Source: Pseudomonadota bacterium (GTDB taxonomy: Bacteria > Pseudomonadota > Gammaproteobacteria > Steroidobacterales > Steroidobacteraceae). From it: DNA of 47,630 nt. The position numbers and the translations under genes are program-made. The notes under the pieces were generated by a model. It was not told the DNA's origin. It searched no databases and was given only the letters and a program-made list of their open reading frames with translations. Of the stretch, positions 32,338-39,642 are shown piece by piece. Where the stretch lies: positions 1 through 47,630 of the forward strand of contig JAEYUC010000040.1 in the NCBI GenBank assembly GCA_023433705.1, written 5' to 3'. Every line of letters starts with the position of its first letter. Positions within the stretch are counted from its first letter, which is position 1.

Positions 32338-33708
32338 ATGAACGCGCCTCACGTCGTAAAGGTCGACGCTCCCGGCAGCGCCTTGCGCGCGCTGGCGGCC
32401 GCCGACCCTGAGCGATATCCCGTCCTGTTCGAGAGCGCCGCGGAAGGTCCGCTCGCGCGCTTCAGCATCCTCGCGGCCGCGCCGCGCGCCGGGTTGTGGC
32501 GCGATCCAGCGGGCGTGCTCGGCGCGAGTGGTTTGACTCTTTCGCCGGGCGGATTCCTCGACAATCTCGAACGCTGGTATCGCGCCGAGTCGCGTGCGCT
32601 GGCCCGGCCCGCAAACCTGCCGTTCGTGGGCGGCTGGATCGTGTACGCGGGATACGAACTGGCCGCGGAGATCGAGCGCAGCCTGCAGCTGCCGCGAGCA
32701 CGCGCGCCGCTGAGCGCTTTCGCGTTGCGGATCGCGACGGTCGCCGTGCACGATTTGAAGAGCGGCGAAGTCTTCGCGGTGGACGAGGAGGGCGCCAGCG
32801 AGGCGCAGGCACGTCTGGTCGCCGACCTCGAAGCGGCCGCCGCGCGCGCCGTGGACGGCGCCGGGGCGCCGCTGCCGCTCGCGACGCTGCGCGAGGAACT
32901 ACCCGAGAAGTACCTCGAGCGCGTACGCGCGGCGCAGCGGCACATTGCCGCTGGAGACGTCTACCAGGCAAACCTGTCGCGGCCCTGGCGGCTGACATTG
33001 AATGAGCCTGCCGATCCCGCGCGGGTTTACGCCGCCCTGCGCACCGCCAATCCCGCACCGTTCGCCGCGAGCGCTCGTTTCTCCGGCATGACCATCCTTT
33101 CGTCGTCGCCCGAGCGGCTGCTGAGCATTTCGGGCCGCGAGATCGCGACGCGACCGATCGCGGGAACGCGGCCGAGACTGGGCTCGCCCGACGCGGACCG
33201 CCGCGCGATCGCGGAGCTCGTCGCGCATCCCAAGGAGCGCGCCGAACACGTGATGCTGATCGATCTCGAGCGCAACGATCTCGGCCGTGTCTGCGAGGCG
33301 GGCAGCGTGCGCGTCGACGAATACATGGTCACCGAGACCTACGCGCACGTGCATCACATCGTGTCGAACGTGCGCGGCATCCTGCGCGCCGATCGCTCGC
33401 CCGTCGATGCGTTGCGCGCCTTGTTTCCGGGCGGCACGATCACGGGATGTCCGAAGGTGCGTTGCATGCAGATCATCGCCGCGCTCGAAGGTGAGGGACG
33501 CGGTCCCTACACCGGGTCGCTCGGGTGGATAGGCGTGGACGGCGACGCGGACTTCAACATCCTGATCCGCACGCTTTCGATGGATGGGCCGCAGGTCGAG
33601 CTGCGCGCGGGCGCCGGCATCGTCGCGGATTCGGATCCGGAGCGCGAGCTCGAGGAAACGCGCGCGAAGGCGCGCGGCATGTTGCGCGCGTTCGAGTGGA
33701 TGACGTGA
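32338..33708 (+). CDS. pabB: Aminodeoxychorismate synthase component I
   Basis: PabB converts chorismate and ammonia (from PabA) to 4-amino-4-deoxychorismate for folate. The 456-residue chorismate-binding protein shows HVMLIDLERNDLGRVCEAG, HHIVSNVRG and FPGGTITGCPKVRCMQII, with GGIVADS-like GAGIVADSDPE near the end. The usual PabB motif PIKGT, whose lysine attacks chorismate in E. coli, is PIAGT here (Ala275), as in anthranilate synthase TrpE. pabC follows with a 4-base overlap, so PabB remains the best call. No trp genes are nearby. ATG 32338 was preferred to the in-frame TTG 32311. Confidence 0.85.
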   Translation: MNAPHVVKVDAPGSALRALAAADPERYPVLFESAAEGPLARFSILAAAPRAGLWRDPAGVLGASGLTLSPGGFLDNLERWYRAESRALARPANLPFVGGWIVYAGYELAAEIERSLQLPRARAPLSAFALRIATVAVHDLKSGEVFAVDEEGASEAQARLVADLEAAAARAVDGAGAPLPLATLREELPEKYLERVRAAQRHIAAGDVYQANLSRPWRLTLNEPADPARVYAALRTANPAPFAASARFSGMTILSSSPERLLSISGREIATRPIAGTRPRLGSPDADRRAIAELVAHPKERAEHVMLIDLERNDLGRVCEAGSVRVDEYMVTETYAHVHHIVSNVRGILRADRSPVDALRALFPGGTITGCPKVRCMQIIAALEGEGRGPYTGSLGWIGVDGDADFNILIRTLSMDGPQVELRAGAGIVADSDPERELEETRAKARGMLRAFEWMT

Positions 33709-34526
33709 GCGGGGCGCTCGGCATCTGGATAGACGGAGTGCGCGGCGATGCGGTGCCCGCCGACGATCGCGGCCTGCAGTACGGCGATGGATTGTTCGAG
33801 ACGATCCTGGTCCGCGTGAACCGGCCGCGATTTCTCGAAGCGCACATGGCGCGTCTGTCACAGGGGCTCGCGCGGCTCGGAATTCCCTTCGAAGAGTTCG
33901 CTGCGCTGCGCGCGGAGATTTCGACGGCCGCCGCGCGGGCGCCCGCGCTCGCCGTGATCAAGATCATCGTCACGCGCGGCAGTGCGCGGCGACGAGGTTA
34001 TGCTCCGACCGGCGAACGGCCGCGTCGCATCGTGTCGTTATGGCCTGCCGCGGAAGTCGCAAACCTCGAGGCAGGCGTCGCTCTCCGGATCGCCCAATTG
34101 CGCGTCGCGGACTATTCACCGCTCGCGGGACTCAAACATCTCAACCGGCTCGAGAACGTGCTGGCCGCGGCGGAAGAGAGCGGCGGGTCATTCGAGTCAC
34201 TGTTGCTCGATACGCACGGCAATGTCGTATCCGGCGTGATGAGCAATTTCTTCGTCGTCAAAGCCGGAAAACTCGCGACGCCGCCAGTGGATCGCGTGGG
34301 TGTCGCGGGCGTCATGCGTGGAATCGTGTTACGCGAGGCGCCGCGGCTGCGCATCCAGGCGGACGTACGCCCGCTTTCGCTGGCCGACATCCAGGAGGCG
34401 GACGAGGCCTTCATCACGAATGCGCGCCTCGGAGTTGTGCCCGTGCGCAGCGTCGGCGAGCATGGCTTCGGCATGAATCCGCTTTCACTCAAGATTCGTG
34501 GACACCTCGAGGCGCTCGATGCGTAA
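33705..34526 (+). CDS. pabC: Aminodeoxychorismate lyase
   Basis: PabC is a PLP enzyme that releases pyruvate from aminodeoxychorismate to give p-aminobenzoate. The 273-residue fold-type IV protein has DRGLQYGDGLFETILV near the N-terminus, LKHLNRLENVLA with the PLP lysine (about residue 145), and GNVVSGVMSNFFVV. GTG 33705 overlaps the pabB stop as GTGA; the longer frame back to 33525 is inside pabB. It is translationally coupled to pabB and overlaps mltG by 8 bases. Confidence 0.93.
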   Translation: MSGALGIWIDGVRGDAVPADDRGLQYGDGLFETILVRVNRPRFLEAHMARLSQGLARLGIPFEEFAALRAEISTAAARAPALAVIKIIVTRGSARRRGYAPTGERPRRIVSLWPAAEVANLEAGVALRIAQLRVADYSPLAGLKHLNRLENVLAAAEESGGSFESLLLDTHGNVVSGVMSNFFVVKAGKLATPPVDRVGVAGVMRGIVLREAPRLRIQADVRPLSLADIQEADEAFITNARLGVVPVRSVGEHGFGMNPLSLKIRGHLEALDA

Positions 34527-35538
34527 GGTGCTGTTGGCTGTCGGCCTGCTCGTACTGATCGCCGCGGCGGGCGGCGCGTTCTACTGGCAGCGCATGAACG
34601 CCGCGATGAACGGCGCCGGACCGCACACCGCGGCCGTGCCGCTCGAGGTGAAGCCGGGCGCGACGGTTCGCTCGGTGCTCGCCGAGCTCGAAACGCGCGG
34701 TGCGCTCGCCGATCGGCGCGCGGTCGAACTGCTGCTGAGGATCCGCGGCTGGCCGCAGGTGAAGTCGGGGCGCTATGAAATTCCGGCGCAGGCGAGTCCG
34801 GCGGAGATCCTGCGCCAGCTCGAGGAAGGGCGCGTCGTGTTCGAAGCGCTGACCATCGTCGAAGGTTGGACCTTCGCGGACATGCGGCGCGCGATCGAGG
34901 CGCACCCGGAAATCCGCGCGACGCTGCGCGGCAAGGACGTCTCCGAGATCATGGCGGCCATCGGCCACCCTGGCGAACATCCCGAGGGACGCTTCTTCCC
35001 CGACACGTATCGATTCGCGGCCGACACCACCGATCGAGATCTGTACGCGGCCGCGTATCGCAAGATGGCGCAGGCGATCGAGACCGCCTGGAACTCGCGC
35101 GCGGACGGCCTGCCGCTCGCGAACGCATACGAGGCGTTGATCCTGGCCTCCATCGTCGAGAAGGAGACAGGCCTCGCGAGCGAGCGACCGCGCATCGCCG
35201 GCGTGTTCGTCACGCGGCTGCGCAAGGGCATGCGGCTCGAGACCGATCCCACGGTGATATACGGCCTGGGCGAGGCATTCGACGGCAACATCCGCACGCG
35301 CGACCTGCGAACCGACACCCCGTACAACACGCGCACCCGAAAGGGCTTGCCACCCACACCCATCGCGCTGCCGTCGCGCGACGCGCTCGAGGCCGTGGCG
35401 CATCCGCTCGAAACGGGCGACATCTTCTTCGTCGCGACCGGTGCAGGTGACGGGTCGCACTTTTTTTCCAAGACGTATGAGGAGCACACTGAGGCCGTGA
35501 AACGTTATCTCGCTCGCCTGAGGGAAAATCGCCGATGA
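34519..35538 (+). CDS. mltG: Endolytic murein transglycosylase MltG (YceG family)
   Basis: MltG cuts nascent peptidoglycan strands in the periplasm and is held by one N-terminal membrane helix (about residues 3-23). The 339-residue product has a LysM-like N-terminal part followed by the YceG domain. The catalytic Glu lies in LASIVEKETG, preceded by EGRFFPDTYRF; YNTRTRKGLPPTPI follows, all diagnostic. It sits in the classic pabC-mltG-tmk-holB order and overlaps tmk as ATGA. Confidence 0.95.
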   Translation: MRKVLLAVGLLVLIAAAGGAFYWQRMNAAMNGAGPHTAAVPLEVKPGATVRSVLAELETRGALADRRAVELLLRIRGWPQVKSGRYEIPAQASPAEILRQLEEGRVVFEALTIVEGWTFADMRRAIEAHPEIRATLRGKDVSEIMAAIGHPGEHPEGRFFPDTYRFAADTTDRDLYAAAYRKMAQAIETAWNSRADGLPLANAYEALILASIVEKETGLASERPRIAGVFVTRLRKGMRLETDPTVIYGLGEAFDGNIRTRDLRTDTPYNTRTRKGLPPTPIALPSRDALEAVAHPLETGDIFFVATGAGDGSHFFSKTYEEHTEAVKRYLARLRENRR

Positions 35539-36182
35539 GGCCGGCTCGATTCATCACGCTCGAAGGTATCGAAGGCGCGGGAAAGACCACGGTCGCCCAG
35601 CGCATCACGCAGGCCCTGCAGGCGCGCGGCATCACCGTGCACGCGACGCGCGAGCCCGGCGGCACGAAAGTCGCCGAGGGAATCCGCTCGCTCGTGCTCA
35701 ATCGCGGTGAGGAACACATCAGCGCCACGGCCGAGACTCTGCTCATGTTCGGCGCGCGTCAGGTGCACGTCGACAACCTGATCCGTCCGGCGCTCACGCG
35801 CGGCGAGTGGGTGCTGTGCGATCGCTTCACCGACGCGACGCATGCGTACCAGGGTGGCGGACGCGGCGTCGACCGGCGGCTCATCGAGCAACTCGCTCAC
35901 GTAGTGCACGGCGACCTGATGCCCGATTGCACGATCCTGCTCGACGTTCCCGTGCGCGTCGGTCTCGAGCGCATGCAGGCGCGGCGCGGCGCGGTCGACC
36001 GCTTCGAGGTCGAATCCGCGCAGTTCTTCGAGCGCGTGCGTAATCGTTATCTCGAACTCGCGGGCGCATCGCCGGCTCGATTCCGCGTCGTCGACGCGAC
36101 CGCGAAACTCGACGAGGTGTGCGAAAAGGTCGTCGCGGCGCTCGAGGATTTCTTCAAGCTCGATCCGGTTCCCACGACGTGA
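35535..36182 (+). CDS. tmk: Thymidylate kinase
   Basis: Tmk phosphorylates dTMP to dTDP. The 215-residue product has a P-loop EGIEGAGKTT (about residues 8-17), TREPGGTKVAE, and the DRFTDATHAYQGGGR motif with the DRx nucleotide-binding residues. It overlaps mltG by 4 bases and holB by 4 bases (GTGA), so translation through this part of the operon is probably coupled. Confidence 0.95.
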   Translation: MRPARFITLEGIEGAGKTTVAQRITQALQARGITVHATREPGGTKVAEGIRSLVLNRGEEHISATAETLLMFGARQVHVDNLIRPALTRGEWVLCDRFTDATHAYQGGGRGVDRRLIEQLAHVVHGDLMPDCTILLDVPVRVGLERMQARRGAVDRFEVESAQFFERVRNRYLELAGASPARFRVVDATAKLDEVCEKVVAALEDFFKLDPVPTT

Positions 36183-37123
36183 GTGGAGTGCGACTACCGT
36201 CCTGGTTCGCGCCGGCCTGCGAAGAAGTCCGCGCCGCGTTCGCGGCGGACCGGCTGGCGCATGGACTGCTGATCCACGAAGACCCCGGCGCCGGCGGCCT
36301 CGAGCTCGCCCGCTGGATCACGCAACTCGTCAATTGCCGCGCGCCCGCGGCGCCCTGCGGCGAGTGCCAGGATTGCAAGTGGATAGCCGCCGACCAGCAT
36401 CCCGATGTCGCGATCCTCAAGCCCGAAGGCGATTCGTCGCAGATCGTCATCGGCGCCGTGCGCGACCTCGCGGCGGAACTCGCGCTCACCGCGCACGGCC
36501 GCGGGTACAAGGTCGCGATCGTCATCCCGGCGGAGGCGATGAACAACTTTGCCGCGAATGCCTTACTCAAGACCCTGGAAGAACCGCCGCCGCGCACGTT
36601 GCTGCTGCTCGTGACGAGTTCACCGTCGCGCCTGTTGCCCACGCTGCGCAGCCGCTGCTCGAAGCTGCGCTTGGTCGCGCCGACGCGGGATGATGCCGCC
36701 GACTTCCTGGAATCCGCCCGCGGCCCGGGCCCCTGGCGCGAAGCGCTGGCGGCTACCGGGGCAGGGCCGTTCGCGTTGCTGGAGGCCGATCCGGCCGCGC
36801 TCGCGCAGCTGCGCAACGACACTCTCCAGGCCCTGAAGGACATCGGCAGCGGCAATCTTCAGCCGCCTGCCGTCGCGGAAAAATGGGCCCGTGGCGACCT
36901 CGCGACGCGCCTGGCATGCCTTGAGAGCTGGGTCACAGATCGGATCCTGGAAAACGGCGCAATCCGCGACGTAACTCACTTGTCAGGTTCGGTGGGGCAG
37001 CCGAACATATGTCGCCTATTCGAGTTCTCGGACGCCATTCGCGACATGCGCAAGCTTTCCCACACGTCGATCAACAAGACCATGGCCGTAGAGGCCCTGC
37101 TGTGGCGGTGGAGCCGGCAATGA
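36179..37123 (+). CDS. holB: DNA polymerase III delta' subunit
   Basis: HolB is part of the clamp loader that places the sliding clamp on DNA. The 314-residue AAA+-like protein shows the zinc-type cysteines CRAPAAPCGECQDC (about residues 53-66), EAMNNFAANALLKTLEEPP and LLPTLRSRC, all typical. The P-loop is degenerate (HEDPGAGG), as expected for delta', which does not hydrolyse ATP. I chose GTG 36179, overlapping the tmk stop; GTG 36188 is an alternative. It overlaps pilZ as ATGA. Confidence 0.92.
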   Translation: MSGVRLPSWFAPACEEVRAAFAADRLAHGLLIHEDPGAGGLELARWITQLVNCRAPAAPCGECQDCKWIAADQHPDVAILKPEGDSSQIVIGAVRDLAAELALTAHGRGYKVAIVIPAEAMNNFAANALLKTLEEPPPRTLLLLVTSSPSRLLPTLRSRCSKLRLVAPTRDDAADFLESARGPGPWREALAATGAGPFALLEADPAALAQLRNDTLQALKDIGSGNLQPPAVAEKWARGDLATRLACLESWVTDRILENGAIRDVTHLSGSVGQPNICRLFEFSDAIRDMRKLSHTSINKTMAVEALLWRWSRQ

Positions 37124-37488
37124 GCGAAGGACGTACCGGACGCACGGGCAGCAACAAGCCCGGCCTGCTCACGCTCACCATCAAGGACAAGAGCGCGCTG
37201 TACCTGGCCTACATGCCGTTCGTGAAGAACGGCGGCCTCTTCATCCCGACCAACAGCAACTACCGCCTCGGCGACGAGGTGTTCATGCTGCTGAACCTCA
37301 TGGGCGAGGACGAGAAGCTGCCGGTCGCGGGCCGCGTGATCTGGCTGACGCCGAAGGGCGCGCAGGGCAAGCGCACCGCCGGCATCGGCGTGCAGTTCTC
37401 CGACCAGGATCGCGGGCAGACGCAGAAGAAGATAGAGACCTATCTGGCCGGCGCGCTCGCCGGCGACAAGGCCACGCACACGATGTAA
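37120..37488 (+). CDS. pilZ: PilZ-domain protein, type IV pilus type
   Basis: The 122-residue product matches the single-domain PilZ encoded after holB in many gammaproteobacteria, which is needed for type IV pilus assembly. FVKNGGLFIPTNSNYRLGDEVFMLLNLM and AGRVIWLTPKGAQGKRTAGIGVQF (both quoted in part) fit this subfamily. The RxxxR and (D/N)xSxxG motifs that bind cyclic-di-GMP are not evident, so it probably acts by protein contact and not as a direct c-di-GMP receptor. It is the last gene of the overlapping chain. ATG 37120 overlaps the holB stop. Confidence 0.88.
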   Translation: MSEGRTGRTGSNKPGLLTLTIKDKSALYLAYMPFVKNGGLFIPTNSNYRLGDEVFMLLNLMGEDEKLPVAGRVIWLTPKGAQGKRTAGIGVQFSDQDRGQTQKKIETYLAGALAGDKATHTM

Positions 37489-37509
37489 GCCGGGCCTCGG
37501 TCCGGTTCG

Positions 37510-38496
37510 TCATTCCGGCTCGGCGATTTCGTATCCCCGGTCGCGCAGTCCGGCCAGGTATCCGTCGGCCGCGAAAATCTCGGACATCAGCACCACGGCG
37601 ATCGTGCTCCGGTTCCTGCGCAAGGCGCGTTCGGCACGGTCGAGCCATGCTTGCGTACGCCGTTGGTTGTACTCGCGCAATTGCTGTTCACCGCCGCGCA
37701 TCGCGGCGGCGCATTCTTCGGTACGAAATCCGTCCCGCGAAAACGAGTACGCCGGCACGAGGCGCCGAAGCGCCTCGATATCTCCGACCGACCAGGCGTT
37801 CGCGAGACGTTTCACGCCTCTGCCGCCGTCCTCGATCGCCTCGACGAGTCCCTCCAGGCAGGTCGCGTTCGAAGCGTGTTGCCAGTTGTTCAGGCGTATC
37901 GCGAATGGCGGCTCCGGCGCCGCGAAATGCGTGACCACCACGTGACGCCTCCGCCCGAGCGCATCGGCCGAGAACCGGGCGCTGAAGCCGACCATGTCCA
38001 GCTTGTCCATGGCGCTGGATACCAGGCGATTCGTGACTGAAAACGGATACAACTCGTCGAGGTCCGACGCGCCATAAATGGTGGCGGTGGCTTCGACACG
38101 CGCCAGGAGATCCGGCGATATGACGTCCTTGAGCGTCGTTCCCTCCGGAAGCCTCGACGCCCTCGCGTATGCGAGGTTCTCGGCGAGATCCATTTTCCAG
38201 TAGCCGGAGAAGTCGATGATCAATTCCTGCGAGTCCCGGAGCAGGGCGTCGAATTTTCTCGACTTCCACTTCACGCTGCGCGGATAGGGCGAGATCTCGC
38301 CCAGGATCCACATCACGTGGCCGCCTGAAGACACCTTCCAGAGTCCCGGGCCCGGCTGCTCACCCGTCACGACGATGACTTCCATAGCGGGCTCGTCGCG
38401 CGGAGATGAATCGACGCTCGCTGCCGGCTCCTCCGTCCACGCGGGAACCGCAACGAACGCCAATGTCACCATTTTCGAAAACCAGGATCCGCGCAT
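37510..38496 (-). CDS. TraB/GumN-family protein, secreted
   Basis: This 328-residue protein has an N-terminal signal peptide (WFSKMVTLAFVAVPAWT). It then shows the TraB/GumN start GLWKVSSGGHVMWILGEIS, like the GxH-type first motif of the family, and ends with FAADGYLAGLRDRGYEI. GumN lies by the xanthan cluster in Xanthomonas; related TraB/TIKI proteins include proteases, but I cannot say that this one is active. The usual GTxH first motif is replaced here by the less typical ILGEIS, so metal-dependent activity is doubtful. I chose ATG 38496 (AGAGGA 10 bases upstream) over GTG 38505. Confidence 0.72.
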   Translation of the reverse strand: MRGSWFSKMVTLAFVAVPAWTEEPAASVDSSPRDEPAMEVIVVTGEQPGPGLWKVSSGGHVMWILGEISPYPRSVKWKSRKFDALLRDSQELIIDFSGYWKMDLAENLAYARASRLPEGTTLKDVISPDLLARVEATATIYGASDLDELYPFSVTNRLVSSAMDKLDMVGFSARFSADALGRRRHVVVTHFAAPEPPFAIRLNNWQHASNATCLEGLVEAIEDGGRGVKRLANAWSVGDIEALRRLVPAYSFSRDGFRTEECAAAMRGGEQQLREYNQRRTQAWLDRAERALRRNRSTIAVVLMSEIFAADGYLAGLRDRGYEIAEPE

Positions 38497-38535
38497 GGCC
38501 AACACGTCCTCTGTGTGGCGCGGCGAAACTACCCT

Positions 38536-39612
38536 CTAACCAGGTCGCCGCATCGGCAGTGTCGATGTCGTGATGCCGCCCTTCAATACGTACGCATCGA
38601 AGCCGCGCTCGGAAAGGATGAAGGCGGCGGCCGACGAGCGGCGGCCCGTGTCGCACACCACCACGTACGGGGTCTTGCGGTCGAGCGCGTTCAACTTGAG
38701 GCGCACGAAATAGAGCGGGATGTTGATCGAGCCTTCGATCGCGAGATTCTGGTACTCGGACGGCAGGCGCACGTCGAGCCACTGGCCGCGATTCTGGATG
38801 ATCTTGAGCGCCTGGCCTTCGTCCACCCAGCGCAGCAGCGGCTCGTGCATGAGGTCGCGGAAGTCCTGCTTGTTGAGCCGCATCAGGACGCCGTCGGAAA
38901 GCATCGTCACGGTCGCGTTGCGCTTCGCCTCGGCGATCAATGCTTCTTCGCCGAAGGTCTCACCCACGCCGAGCTCGGCGAGCTTGATGCCTTTCTGGTT
39001 GAGCGGCGATTCGCGCGTCACGAGGCACTTGCCCTGGACGATCGCGTAGAAGTAATCGCCTTCGTCACCCTGCTTGATCACGACTTCGCCGGCGCGGTAC
39101 TGCTGCCGGTTCATGCGCATGAAGATGGCCTGCAGGTTCGCGGGCGGAATGCGATGGAAGGCCTTGGTCTGCAGCAGCGTGGTCATCCAGTCGCTGTCGT
39201 CGGTCGCGCCGCCGAACTGCGCCTGCAGCTCGCCGACTTCGTAGTTGCCCGTCTGATCCCAGGTGATCATGACGTCGAGCAGCTCGGAGTCGATCGCGAG
39301 GTAATCGACGTCTTCGACCGCGCGGGCCGTCGTCTTGCGCGGCACGCCGGGAGCAAGCGGCGCGCGTGCGTCGGCCGAGCCGCCCTCGACCATGCCGATG
39401 GTGCGGCCGTTTTCGCTGAGCTCGACCATTCCGCGCACGACCCAGATCGTGCGCTTGTCGCCGTCGCCTTCCTTGAACAGCGTGCGGCCCGAGTTGATCT
39501 GCTTGACCGATACCTTCTTCGCGAGGGCGTGCAGGTTTTCCCGCTTCATTCCTTCGAGCGGGGTCAGGGAACGTAGCAGCTCGACGCTGACTTCACGGGA
39601 ATCGGTGGACAT
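38536..39612 (-). CDS. Double cyclic-nucleotide-binding domain plus rhodanese protein
   Basis: The 358-residue cytoplasmic protein has three domains. CNB domain 1 (about 12-125) is degenerate, with no FGE motif. CNB domain 2 (about 140-255) has VGETFGEEALIAEAKRNATV, matching the phosphate-binding cassette with its Glu and Arg, so it may bind cAMP or cGMP. A rhodanese domain (about 262-355) has the loop CDTGRRS with the catalytic Cys320. There is no DNA-binding helix-turn-helix, so it is not a Crp-type regulator. The fusion suggests a sulfurtransferase controlled by a nucleotide signal; the substrate is unknown. It is separated by 30 bases from the upstream beta-oxidation gene. Confidence 0.82.
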   Translation of the reverse strand: MSTDSREVSVELLRSLTPLEGMKRENLHALAKKVSVKQINSGRTLFKEGDGDKRTIWVVRGMVELSENGRTIGMVEGGSADARAPLAPGVPRKTTARAVEDVDYLAIDSELLDVMITWDQTGNYEVGELQAQFGGATDDSDWMTTLLQTKAFHRIPPANLQAIFMRMNRQQYRAGEVVIKQGDEGDYFYAIVQGKCLVTRESPLNQKGIKLAELGVGETFGEEALIAEAKRNATVTMLSDGVLMRLNKQDFRDLMHEPLLRWVDEGQALKIIQNRGQWLDVRLPSEYQNLAIEGSINIPLYFVRLKLNALDRKTPYVVVCDTGRRSSAAAFILSERGFDAYVLKGGITTSTLPMRRPG

Positions 39613-39627
39613 GCGGAAATGCTAACA

Positions 39628-39641
39628 CGCCCAGCCGGGCG
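39628..39641 (-). terminator. Short hairpin between the beta-oxidation gene and the CNB-rhodanese gene
   Basis: CGCCC and GGGCG pair around a 4-base loop just after the stop codon on the minus strand, followed by TGTTAGCATTTCC. It is a weak candidate terminator. Confidence 0.35.
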
Positions 39642-39642
39642 C

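Noticed and set aside
32338..33708. Calling the pabB gene trpE because of PIAGT.
   Set aside because: pabC overlaps it and no trp genes are near. The ITGCPKVRCMQII region is closer to PabB. The missing lysine is reported as a finding instead.
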